DNA of 8,929 nucleotides. Origin: an uncultured Mollicutes bacterium (GTDB lineage Bacteria > Bacillota_I > Bacilli_A > RFN20 > CAG-826). The position numbers and the translations under genes are program-made. Within the stretch, counting starts at the first letter, position 1; the number at the start of each line of letters is the position of its first letter. The stretch spans positions 1 through 8,929 of the forward strand of contig URQK01000067.1 of assembly GCA_900549975.1 (NCBI GenBank). Direction: 5' to 3'. Below are positions 1 to 7,410 of this stretch, piece after piece. Below the pieces are notes generated by a model. That model made no database searches, was not told the DNA's origin, and saw only the letters and a list, made by a program, of their open reading frames with translations.

Positions 1-8
1 ATTAATAT

Positions 9-1343
9 ATGGAACAATTTTTAAATTCTATTAAATTTTATTTTGAACGAATAGCAGATTTTACAACATATGGTGTAATATTCTTAATTTCTTTAAGTTA
101 TATTATGCTAATTAAGCCTAAAAAAATGGAGAAAAAAGATTATATTAAATTAGGAATTATTTTTCTTTCATCGTATGCTTTTTTGTTTTTTGAAAGCGGA
201 TTAATGTTTGGAATTGCCTCGATTACTAATCTATTTGTTTATAATTACAATTTAGCATTAATGGTTTTGATTTTTGCTTTTTTTGCTTTAAAGGAAAAGC
301 CAATAACTAAATCAATAAAAATGATTATTTTAATTTCTGCAATATGTGTGGTGGATGCATTATCTAAGTATGCAGGCATCTTAGTTGGCTTATTTACTGA
401 TATTAGTATTATTATTTCTTTTGGTCGTATGTTACCATCATTATTGTTTTTATTTACATGTATTTTAATTAATCGAATTGATATTTCAAAATATAATATT
501 TTTAGTAAGGAAACAGTAATTATTTGCTATGCTTTAGCAATTGTTTTAATTATAGCTAGTGCAATTGAACATCACTTTGACTTACATGATGTTTATATTT
601 GTACTTTAATGTCTTTGTTAGATATTATTTTATTACTGATATTGGACACGACTTATTTTGCAATATATTCGATTGTGCAAAGTCGACATAAAATTACTAA
701 TCTTGAAGTCGAAAAAACGCTAGTGGAAGCACAAAATCTTTCCATTGCCATTGATAAGAACAATCGTGAAGAATTAGAAAAATTGCGTCATGATTTAAAA
801 AATCAATTGTCCTATTTAAATTTGCTTTTAAAGCAAGATAAAAAAGAAGAAGCTATTGAGTATATTAATAATTATGTAAATAACCAAGAAGTTTTATCTT
901 CATTTTCTTGCTCTAATGATGTGATAAATTCTATTCTAGATTTAGAACTAACTAAAGCTAAAGTTTATAATATCAAATTAAGTCTTAAAGTCGCGGTTCC
1001 ACCAGTTTTGCCATTTGAGGATAATGATATTGTTTCTTTATTAACAAATATGGTGGATAACGCTTTAGAAAATTATTATGGTGAATCGAAAATAACACCT
1101 GTATCAATATGTATCTTAAAACAAAACGATTATATTCGCTTTTTTGTCTCAAATCCGATTGATATTACGAAGTACGATAAAAATAATATTTTAAAATCAA
1201 AAAAGAATAAAAAAGGTCATGGATATGGAACAAAAATCATTCAAAATATTGCTAAAAAATATAATGGTTATGTTGATTTTAATATTGATAATAATCGTTT
1301 CATTTGTGATGTTTTGTTATACTTGAATTTGGAGGATAAGTAA
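9..1343 (+). CDS. Membrane sensor histidine kinase, GHKL (AgrC-like) type
   Basis: A 444-aa sensor kinase of a two-component system that should phosphorylate the LytTR regulator encoded 2 nt downstream. The first ~225 residues are very hydrophobic, with about six membrane segments (roughly 20-36, 46-72, 80-93, 104-128, 132-154, 169-186, 196-223; boundaries approximate) and no large extracellular domain, as in AgrC-type receptors that sense peptides within the membrane. A short coiled linker (230-256) leads to the phosphoacceptor region LRHDLKNQ with His261, then an N-box LLTNMVDNALEN (Asn347, Asp350, Asn351) and a G-box GHGYGTKII (403-411), the hallmarks of a GHKL ATPase of the HATPase_c_5 kind. 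The start lies 8 nt into the window, so its Shine-Dalgarno site and promoter cannot be judged, and a slightly earlier start outside the window is possible. No peptide-signal gene is visible, so the ligand is unknown. Family call is firm; ligand and peptide sensing are inference. Confidence 0.9.
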   Translation: MEQFLNSIKFYFERIADFTTYGVIFLISLSYIMLIKPKKMEKKDYIKLGIIFLSSYAFLFFESGLMFGIASITNLFVYNYNLALMVLIFAFFALKEKPITKSIKMIILISAICVVDALSKYAGILVGLFTDISIIISFGRMLPSLLFLFTCILINRIDISKYNIFSKETVIICYALAIVLIIASAIEHHFDLHDVYICTLMSLLDIILLLILDTTYFAIYSIVQSRHKITNLEVEKTLVEAQNLSIAIDKNNREELEKLRHDLKNQLSYLNLLLKQDKKEEAIEYINNYVNNQEVLSSFSCSNDVINSILDLELTKAKVYNIKLSLKVAVPPVLPFEDNDIVSLLTNMVDNALENYYGESKITPVSICILKQNDYIRFFVSNPIDITKYDKNNILKSKKNKKGHGYGTKIIQNIAKKYNGYVDFNIDNNRFICDVLLYLNLEDK

Positions 1344-1345
1344 TT

Positions 1346-2080
1346 ATGTTTAAGATTGCAATTATTGATGATGACCAAGCTGCATTAAGTATTGTTTCTA
1401 GTGCAGTAGAAAGCTTCTTTAATAAGAAAAATATTGAGTTTAAAATTAATTCATTTCCTAATCCTATTAATTATCTTGCTACTATTAAAGAAGAGCCATT
1501 TAATTTAATATTTCTTGATATTGATATGCCAGAAAAGAACGGCTTAGAAGTGGCAAAAGCAACATTAAATGTAGCTAAAGATACCCAAATAATATTTTTA
1601 TCGCAAAGAGAAGATTTGGTTTTTGAGTGTCTTGCTGTCCATCCATTTGGTTTTATTCGTAAATCCAATTTAATAAATGATTTTTCTTTGATGATGAATC
1701 AATATTATGATTTGTATTTAACTAATGAAAACGATGATATGAGCATTAAATTTATTGAGAAAAATAAAACTCTTTCTTTTAAAGTTAATGATATTGCTTA
1801 CATTTCTAGTGATAGAAACTATCAAGATATCGTATTAGGAGATAAACGAATAGAAACAGTACGTGTTCCGTTATCAACCCTTGAAGAGAAGCTAAAGGAT
1901 CATGGATTTATTAGAATTCACAAATGCTACATGGTAAATTATTTATATATCCGAAGTATTCATAATGATGAAGTAGTTTTAACTAATGGAGTTGTCATCC
2001 CCTTGAGTAAAAAAAGAAAAGAAGACATTATGAGACAATATTTAGCTTATTCTAGGTCTAAAAATATGATGATTATATAA
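1346..2080 (+). CDS. LytTR-family response regulator (AgrA/VirR-like)
   Basis: A 244-aa transcription factor partnered with the upstream kinase. The receiver domain (about 1-122) has the acidic pocket IIDDD (Asp8, Asp9), the phosphoacceptor Asp58 in FLDIDMPEKNG, Ser86 in FLSQ and the conserved Lys106 in IRKS. The C-terminal LytTR DNA-binding domain spans about 134-235, recognisable from KTLSFKVNDIAYISS, the RVPLSTLEEKL segment, FIRIHKCYMVN and the terminal IPLSKKRKED. LytTR proteins typically bind pairs of short direct repeats about 21 bp apart, which is close to the arrangement found right after this gene. GGAGG at 1331-1335, inside the end of the kinase gene, serves the ATG 10 nt later, so the two genes are probably translationally linked. 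The gene ends at the first T of a direct-repeat array and is followed by a terminator. Target genes are inferred from position only. Confidence 0.93.
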   Translation: MFKIAIIDDDQAALSIVSSAVESFFNKKNIEFKINSFPNPINYLATIKEEPFNLIFLDIDMPEKNGLEVAKATLNVAKDTQIIFLSQREDLVFECLAVHPFGFIRKSNLINDFSLMMNQYYDLYLTNENDDMSIKFIEKNKTLSFKVNDIAYISSDRNYQDIVLGDKRIETVRVPLSTLEEKLKDHGFIRIHKCYMVNYLYIRSIHNDEVVLTNGVVIPLSKKRKEDIMRQYLAYSRSKNMMII

Positions 2081-2131
2081 TTTTGTCCCTAAAAAAGAAC
2101 TTTTGTCCCTAAACGTAAAAAAGTTGTCCCT
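2081..2131 (+). repeat. Triple direct repeat TTGTCCCT at 20/21-bp spacing; candidate LytTR operator
   Basis: The octamer TTGTCCCT occurs at 2083-2090, 2103-2110 and 2124-2131, starts 20 and 21 bp apart (two helical turns). The first two copies share the longer unit TTTTGTCCCTAAA. The array starts immediately after the regulator stop codon and ends 95 bp before the next start codon. Spacing and placement fit LytTR operators, which are direct repeats on one DNA face upstream of a promoter with a weak -35. A -10-like TTTAAT at 2155-2160 would place the last repeat near -40, and TATATT at 2180-2185 is a second weak candidate; neither has a good -35. The repeat itself is not an obvious match to the AgrA consensus. 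Alternative: a degenerate end of a transposon whose transposase binds ~20-bp repeats. The repeat is certain; the role is inference. Confidence 0.6.
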
Positions 2132-2145
2132 TATTTAAATTAATT

Positions 2146-2175
2146 AGCACTTACTTTAATGTAAGCGCTTTTTTT
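2146..2175 (+). terminator. Rho-independent terminator after the two-component genes
   Basis: AGCACTTAC (2146-2154) pairs with GTAAGCGCT (2161-2169) with one A-C mismatch and a 6-nt loop TTTAAT, followed directly by a run of seven T (2169-2175). This is a typical intrinsic terminator for the kinase/regulator transcript. A second, mutually exclusive hairpin is possible: TAAGCG (2162-2167) with CGCTTA (2176-2181) around the T-tract. The structure therefore could also be an attenuator if transcripts read into the downstream operon. Confidence 0.7.
2159..2173 (+). promoter_or_regulatory. Candidate CcpA catabolite-responsive element (cre)
   Basis: The sequence ATGTAAGCGCTTTTT matches the relaxed cre consensus WTGNAANCGNWNNCW at every fixed position but one (T instead of C at 2172). 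The core TGTAAGCGCTT is identical to one half plus the centre of strong Bacillus cre sites. It lies 54-68 bp upstream of a glycoside hydrolase operon, where carbon catabolite repression is expected. It overlaps the 3' arm of the terminator hairpin, so the match could be partly forced by the stem sequence. Presence of CcpA in this organism is not shown by the window. Confidence 0.35.
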
Positions 2176-2226
2176 CGCTTATATTTCTATATGTGGAAGT
2201 AATTTCACACTATAGGAGGAAAAAAG

Positions 2227-3690
2227 ATGAAAAACAAAATCATCAGCAAAGTAGTTTTACTAGCGCTATCGCTGGGCACTATTGGTGCTTCAGTAGGCAT
2301 CGGACTTGCCAATAGCAAAAGTGAAATTACAGTCCCTGTAACATTTGTTGCATCGGACACTAGTGGCTATAATACCACAGTAACAATTGGTAATTATAGT
2401 TACAAATTTAAAGGTTCTGTTTCACAAAACAGTAACAAATTTTCTTTAATAGGTACAGTTCAAGGACGTGCTTCTAGTGGCGGTAACTCAGGCGGCCCTG
2501 GTGGCGGTGGCTTTCCTGGCGGAGGATCTAGTGGCGGATCTAGTGGCGAACAAGGTCCAACTGTAGCGGTTGAAAGTGTGTCTTTAACATTAGACAAAGA
2601 ACAAGCTTATATTGGAGAAAGTGTTAAGGCAACCGCGACGGTATCACCAAATAACGCTTCAACAAAAGATGTTGAATGGTCAAGTAGTGATGAAAGTATT
2701 GCTACAGTATCTAGTGGCACAATTACACCATTAAAGGAAGGCGTTGTAACAATTACTGCAACAACTAAAGATGGCGGTAAAACAGCATCTAAAACATTAA
2801 CTGTTGTTAAAGAGGATTATACGCCTTATGAAGTTTCTATTGAAGGAACTTATGAAATCGACCCAGGTTATGGCTACGTTTTACATTTAGACGATGAAAA
2901 GTCTACAACAATTCATTGCGACTACAATAAAACAGAAGGAAGACATGAATTTTATTACAATGTAAAAGTAGGAGAATCGTCAAGTTTTATAAAGTTCCAA
3001 GCAAAAGATGCTAAATATAAATCAAAATTAGCAAAAGGTTATAAGACTTGGGATGTAAGAGATTCAAAATATGTATTTACCGCTAAAGCTACTGGTAATA
3101 ATAGTTCTGTTGCCTATGCTTATATGTATCTACATACTGATGGTTCAGTTGTAGTTAATACTCCAAGTGGCACTAAGAGAGTTGTTGAATCAGAAGGTTT
3201 ATCTTGGAAAGAAGAAAATAACACTATTGTTGTTAGCAAAGGAAATGAAACTTATATTGCGGACAAAACAGTATCAACAGAACACCCAGGTTATAAAATT
3301 TCTTATGGCTCATATGTGTTCTTAAACTCTCAATCTGAATCGGTTAAATGGAAAAATTTGACTGTTGAAGATTTTGAAGGAAAAGCAACTGTGTCATTTA
3401 ATGGACGTTATGAAATCACAGGACCTGGTGGTGGATCAGGTGAAATAACTATGTCTTTATATAATGGCGGAGTCGCAAAATTGTACAAAAATACGTGGAA
3501 TTTAGATTCTACAGGAACATGGACTAAAAATGGTGACGAATATGTCATAACTTTTGGTGAAGGCGATAATGCTAAAACTTACACGAGCGTAACAGAAGAT
3601 GGTAATCAATTTATTAGCTATGTTGTTAGCGCTAAAACTCCATGGGGATCTGATGCTTCAACAGAAGTAAAACTAGAAATAGTTAAGTAA
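2227..3690 (+). CDS. Secreted Gly-rich, Big_2 (bacterial Ig-like) multidomain surface protein
   Basis: A 487-aa exported protein, first gene of the three-gene operon, with AGGAGG at 2214-2219 seven nt before the ATG. Residues 1-28 form a signal peptide (KNKIISK, hydrophobic 9-27, likely cleavage after GLA28); there is no lipobox Cys. A short beta-rich segment (about 34-78) is followed by a Gly/Ser/Pro linker (83-110), then a Big_2 Ig-like domain (about 115-194) with the signature pattern SVSLTLDKEQAYIGESVKATATV and WSSSDESIATVSSGTITPLKEG. The rest (199-487) holds two diverged beta-rich modules, each beginning VSxxGxYEIxxPG (203-214 and 389-401) and containing a later G-x-W stretch (324-327 and 430-432); I do not recognise this module. 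No LPxTG motif, SLH domain or C-terminal membrane helix is seen, so it is released, non-covalently held, or kept by an uncleaved N-terminal helix. A carbohydrate- or wall-binding partner for the GH3 enzyme is plausible but inferred from the operon. Confidence 0.85.
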   Translation: MKNKIISKVVLLALSLGTIGASVGIGLANSKSEITVPVTFVASDTSGYNTTVTIGNYSYKFKGSVSQNSNKFSLIGTVQGRASSGGNSGGPGGGGFPGGGSSGGSSGEQGPTVAVESVSLTLDKEQAYIGESVKATATVSPNNASTKDVEWSSSDESIATVSSGTITPLKEGVVTITATTKDGGKTASKTLTVVKEDYTPYEVSIEGTYEIDPGYGYVLHLDDEKSTTIHCDYNKTEGRHEFYYNVKVGESSSFIKFQAKDAKYKSKLAKGYKTWDVRDSKYVFTAKATGNNSSVAYAYMYLHTDGSVVVNTPSGTKRVVESEGLSWKEENNTIVVSKGNETYIADKTVSTEHPGYKISYGSYVFLNSQSESVKWKNLTVEDFEGKATVSFNGRYEITGPGGGSGEITMSLYNGGVAKLYKNTWNLDSTGTWTKNGDEYVITFGEGDNAKTYTSVTEDGNQFISYVVSAKTPWGSDASTEVKLEIVK

Positions 3691-3704
3691 GTGAGGATTT
3701 AAAA

Positions 3705-4340
3705 ATGAATAATGAAAATAAAACTTTAAAAACTTTAAAACCGGTTAATCGTGCATTAAGTATTGCCTCAATCTTACTTGGTTTATATGCGATAGTTACT
3801 TTAATTATTTTTAACTTTGCGGATGTAATTACCATTATTACAGATGAAGGTACAAAATATGCAGAAGGATTCTCTTATCCAGGATATCAAACAATCTTTG
3901 CTGGATTTGGTAATATGATTATTCAAGGATACTCTGAAGCAGGATTTAATATCTGGATGTGTTTAGCAATGTTTTTACCTTTACTTGGAACAATTGTTGC
4001 AACTGTCATCCTTATTACTAATTTCTCTAGAAGAGGAACAAATAAGAAAAGAGCAATTGTCGAAGCTGTAGTCGGAATATTGTTAATTGTTGGCGGATGT
4101 ATTTTATTTAACGTTGATAAGATGTGGATTAATGCTGCTAAATCAGTAACAGGGTCGTACACAAATTATTATGAAGTATACTTGTTACCAGCAATTAATG
4201 GTGAATTATTCTTTGGAAAATGTGCTTATCCAATTTATGCGTTTGTTATTTGCTTAATTGCAGGAATCGTTAAATTAGTTAACTGTGGAATGTTGCTTTT
4301 CCAAAAATACTATGCGAGAAAAATCAAAGCTAATGCTTAA
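3705..4340 (+). CDS. Four-helix integral membrane protein, function unknown
   Basis: A 211-aa protein of no family I recognise. Four hydrophobic segments are clear, at about 16-38, 82-106, 116-136 and 172-199. Positive charges (RRGTNKKR at 109-116 and KYYARKIK near the C-terminus) put both termini and the central loop in the cytoplasm, leaving two outside loops of about 43 and 35 residues (39-81 and 137-171) that are rich in Tyr, Gly and Asn. This tetraspan shape has no transporter or enzyme motif that I can see. GTGAGG at 3691-3696 sits 8 nt before the ATG, and gaps to the neighbours are only 14 and 18 nt, so it is translated from the same transcript as the Big_2 protein and GH3 enzyme. It may scaffold or help place these surface proteins; that is a guess from context. 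Confidence 0.8.
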   Translation: MNNENKTLKTLKPVNRALSIASILLGLYAIVTLIIFNFADVITIITDEGTKYAEGFSYPGYQTIFAGFGNMIIQGYSEAGFNIWMCLAMFLPLLGTIVATVILITNFSRRGTNKKRAIVEAVVGILLIVGGCILFNVDKMWINAAKSVTGSYTNYYEVYLLPAINGELFFGKCAYPIYAFVICLIAGIVKLVNCGMLLFQKYYARKIKANA

Positions 4341-4358
4341 GGAAGGAAAAATATAACA

Positions 4359-7358
4359 ATGAAAGCAAAAAATAGAAAAATTTCATATTTGGCAACTGCC
4401 GGAGCATTAAGCTTAGCATTAATGACCGTAGTTACCGTTGCTGCAAATATGCAATCTAATAACCTCGATTTATTATTAGGACGAGGTAAACAACACGTTA
4501 TTAAATCAACAGGATTTGATGCGAATTATATTGATTATGATTATGATAATCAATCTGATGCATTAAAAAATGCTCAAGATGTTACTCAAAAAACAGCAGA
4601 AGAAGGTATGACTTTATTGAAAAATGAAGATAATGCTCTTCCTTTAGCAAATAGTGAAAAAGTAACCGTTTTAGGATATTATTCTTGGCATAATAATATG
4701 TCAGGTGGCGAAGATCCAGCGACAACAAAGGGTGCTGTGTCTTTAGCTACTGGCTTAAAAAATAAATATGGCGAACGTTATAATGCAAAAACTGAAGAAA
4801 TTTATAATCGTGCGAATGGTGACTTTGATGATCCAACTACTGGTTTAGTTGAAGCAGAAAGTACATTTAGTGAATATTCTACAGCAATTATTACTTTAAA
4901 AAGAAACTCAGGTGAAGGTAACGATCAATCATTAAATATTGGCGCTAAAGAGCAAAATAGAAGTGGTTTAGTTATTACTACAGCCGAATTAAAACTAATT
5001 GATTATGCTTCCAAGCATTTTGAAAAAGTTATCGTAGTTATTAACTCCGCTAATGCAATGGAACTTGGATGGTTACAAGAAGAAGATCCAAATATGCATA
5101 ATGGCATTTATACCGACCCATATTCTCAAAAAACATATGACTTTAGTAAAGTAAAAGCGGCTATTTGGGCTGGATGTTGTGGATCACAAGGTGGTAAAGC
5201 TCTTGCTAATGTATTGGATGGAACAGTTAATCCATCTGGTCACTTGGTTGATACATATGTTCGTGATTTAAGAAAAGATCCGACATATCCAAACTTTGGC
5301 TCATTCTTATATGAAAACTCTGATGAACTTGGTAGTTATCAAGAAGAAACATTCTTTGTTGATTATGAAGAGGGAATTTATGTCGGATATCGCTATTATG
5401 AAACAGCTTGTAAAGAAGCAATGAATGGCAATTATGCTGGATTTGACTATGATAATCAAGTTGTCTATCCATTTGGATATGGCTTATCTTATACAACTTT
5501 TGCTACCGAATATGAGTCAACACCAACATTTGATTCAAGTACTAATGAATATACATTTAAAGTGAAAATAACTAATACTGGTTCTGTTGCTGGTAAAGGT
5601 GTAGCACAAATCTATGTGAATGTTCCTTATATAAGTGGCGGAGTTGAAAAAGCTCATGTTGCTTTAGTTGGCTTTGCTAAATCTAGGGTTCTTGATGCTA
5701 ATGAAAACCAAATTGTTACAATTAAGGTCAACCGTGATTATTTCTCTAGTTATGATTATAAAAACGAAAAATGTTATATCTTAGACGAAGGTGATTATAA
5801 TTTCTATCTTTCTGATAATTCTCATTCTTGGAAGGAAATTGATGAATTAACTTCTGGAAAAGATAAATACTTATGGACAGATCATATTAGTAGAAAATAT
5901 GTATTTAAAGAAGGAAAAGATGGTAAAAGATCAACTGATTTAGTAGAAGCAGTCAATAAAGAAGATGACGAATTAAATTACAAATTTAAAGAATATACTG
6001 AAGTTGATCAAGGCGAAGGATACGCTATTAACTTTACAAGAGCGAATTTTAAAGAATCTTTCCCAGAAGCACCAAAAGAAGATGATTTCATTTTATCTGA
6101 TGAAAGAGCTAAAAAACAAGTAGCGGTTTATGATGTATGGGATGAAGAAAATAACGAAATTACTGAAATGCCTACAGTTAATACTGATGAAACAAGTTAT
6201 ACACTTTCAGAAATGAGAGGCATTGACTTCAATGATGACAAATGGGATCATTATATGAATCAATTTACCAAAGAAAAACTTATTGAAATGTTTGGTAATG
6301 GTGGCTGGAATGAAAAAGCTGATAATGAAAATGGTGTTCCAGAATCATATGATGCTGACTCTCCATATGGATATTATGCACACGCTTTATCAATTAAAGA
6401 TATTAATAAATGGTATTGTGGTGGTCCAATGGTTGCTGCTACATTCAATGTTGATTTAGCAAAAGAAATTGGTGATGCCTTTGGTGAAGAAGCTCACGCT
6501 AACTATTTAGCAGGCGGTAGTTTAATTACAGGCGTTTATGGTTATGGATTAAATACACATAGAAGTGCATTTGGTGGAAGAAACTACGAATATTACTCTG
6601 AAGATAGCGTTTTATCAGGAAAAATGGCTGCAGCTGAATCTAGTGGCGCATCTGAAAAAGGCTTAATTACCTTTATGAAACACTATGTCTTAAATGATCA
6701 AGAAACAAATAGACAAAAGAATGGTTATTGTGCATGGGTCAATGAACAAGCATTTAGAGAAGTATATGTTCGTGGTTGGGAACTTTATATCAAAGAAGCT
6801 AAAATGACTATTAAATATTATGCAACTGGTGAAAATGGTGAACTAATTAATAGATTAGAAGAAAAAGAAATGTCTGCCGCTACAGGTATTATGACAGCGT
6901 ATAACCGTGTTGGTGCAACATATGCTGGTGCATCTTTAAGTATTAATGGCATTTTGCGTGATGAATTTGGCTTTACTGGTACAGCAATAACTGATGCTGG
7001 TGGAGAAAAGAATACTTATATGACGACTGACTTCTTATTAAGAAGAGGTGGAGACTTAACATTAACTAATAATGGCTCTGAACCATTATATGATACATCT
7101 TCTCCAACGGCGGTTTATTGGTTAAAGATGGCATGTAAACATATCTTATTTAATAAAGCAAATTCCAACTGCGTTCAAGGAATTGCTCCAGGAGATTCAA
7201 TTTATTATGATATGGCTCCATGGAGAATAGGAATGTATGCAGCTTGGGGAGTAATTGGTATTTCAGTCATTGTTGAAGGCGTATTTATTGCCTTGATTGC
7301 TCTTGACAAGATTCATGTCAAAGAAAGAGAATACTTGGAAACTGACGAAGAATATTAA
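4359..7358 (+). CDS. Membrane-anchored glycoside hydrolase family 3 protein with reversed domain order
   Basis: A 999-aa GH3 protein, probably an extracellular beta-glucosidase-like enzyme. Order: N-terminal membrane helix (9-29); alpha/beta sandwich (about 65-376), starting with AEEGMTLLKNEDNALPL, containing RNSGEGND with Glu186 as likely acid/base and closing with YPFGYGLSYTTF; Fn3-like domain (about 380-495, ITNTGSVAGKGVAQIYV); an acidic linker; then the TIM barrel (about 615-925). The barrel shows DSPYG (Asp667, matching the usual DGPxG), HRSAFGGRNYEYYSED (734-749), KHYVLND (774-780) and the nucleophile region GFTGTAITDAGG with Asp879. A second helix (about 960-982) precedes a charged cytoplasmic tail ending in DEEY. 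Most GH3 enzymes have the barrel first; the swapped order is known in some Firmicutes GH3s such as those of Ruminococcus and Butyrivibrio. The residue after the nucleophile is Ala rather than the frequent Trp, so substrate is uncertain. GGAAGG at 4341-4346 is 12 nt from the ATG. Last gene of the operon. Confidence 0.92.
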   Translation: MKAKNRKISYLATAGALSLALMTVVTVAANMQSNNLDLLLGRGKQHVIKSTGFDANYIDYDYDNQSDALKNAQDVTQKTAEEGMTLLKNEDNALPLANSEKVTVLGYYSWHNNMSGGEDPATTKGAVSLATGLKNKYGERYNAKTEEIYNRANGDFDDPTTGLVEAESTFSEYSTAIITLKRNSGEGNDQSLNIGAKEQNRSGLVITTAELKLIDYASKHFEKVIVVINSANAMELGWLQEEDPNMHNGIYTDPYSQKTYDFSKVKAAIWAGCCGSQGGKALANVLDGTVNPSGHLVDTYVRDLRKDPTYPNFGSFLYENSDELGSYQEETFFVDYEEGIYVGYRYYETACKEAMNGNYAGFDYDNQVVYPFGYGLSYTTFATEYESTPTFDSSTNEYTFKVKITNTGSVAGKGVAQIYVNVPYISGGVEKAHVALVGFAKSRVLDANENQIVTIKVNRDYFSSYDYKNEKCYILDEGDYNFYLSDNSHSWKEIDELTSGKDKYLWTDHISRKYVFKEGKDGKRSTDLVEAVNKEDDELNYKFKEYTEVDQGEGYAINFTRANFKESFPEAPKEDDFILSDERAKKQVAVYDVWDEENNEITEMPTVNTDETSYTLSEMRGIDFNDDKWDHYMNQFTKEKLIEMFGNGGWNEKADNENGVPESYDADSPYGYYAHALSIKDINKWYCGGPMVAATFNVDLAKEIGDAFGEEAHANYLAGGSLITGVYGYGLNTHRSAFGGRNYEYYSEDSVLSGKMAAAESSGASEKGLITFMKHYVLNDQETNRQKNGYCAWVNEQAFREVYVRGWELYIKEAKMTIKYYATGENGELINRLEEKEMSAATGIMTAYNRVGATYAGASLSINGILRDEFGFTGTAITDAGGEKNTYMTTDFLLRRGGDLTLTNNGSEPLYDTSSPTAVYWLKMACKHILFNKANSNCVQGIAPGDSIYYDMAPWRIGMYAAWGVIGISVIVEGVFIALIALDKIHVKEREYLETDEEY

Positions 7359-7384
7359 TAATTATCTATTAAATAGTATTTATG

Positions 7385-7410
7385 AAAAGTCACTCAATGA
7401 GTGACTTTTT
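7385..7410 (+). terminator. Bidirectional intrinsic terminator between convergent transcripts
   Basis: AAAAGTCACTC (7385-7395) and GAGTGACTTTT (7399-7409) form a perfect 11-bp stem with a 3-nt AAT loop; the stem may open to a larger loop. Five T follow the GC-containing part on the plus strand (7406-7410), 27 nt past the GH3 stop codon, and AAAA (7385-7388) supplies a T-run when read on the minus strand. On the minus strand the structure begins at the stop codon of the small disrupted ORF behind pfp, so it closes both transcripts. Confidence 0.85.

Noticed and set aside
1471..1668. 65-codon open frame on the minus strand inside the response regulator gene
   Set aside because: Antisense shadow of the receiver domain coding sequence; no Shine-Dalgarno site or protein-like features.
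2083..2131. Repeat array considered as a CRISPR or iteron array
   Set aside because: Units of 8-13 bp with 20/21-bp period and only three copies, no cas or rep gene; unlike CRISPR, and iterons would sit by a replication gene.
2081..2226. Small peptide-signal gene expected near an AgrC-type kinase
   Set aside because: No open frame with a start and Shine-Dalgarno site fits in this gap; any signal gene must lie outside the window.
2470..2550. TCTAGTGGCGG-like DNA repeats in the Big_2 protein gene
   Set aside because: Explained by coding of the Gly/Ser-rich linker; not an independent DNA element.
3923..4162. 79-codon minus-strand frame inside the four-helix membrane protein gene
   Set aside because: Mirror of codon bias in the real gene; no supporting start signal.
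5227..5496. 89-codon minus-strand frame inside the GH3 gene
   Set aside because: His/Gln-rich composition typical of antisense reading of Asp/Tyr-rich coding DNA.
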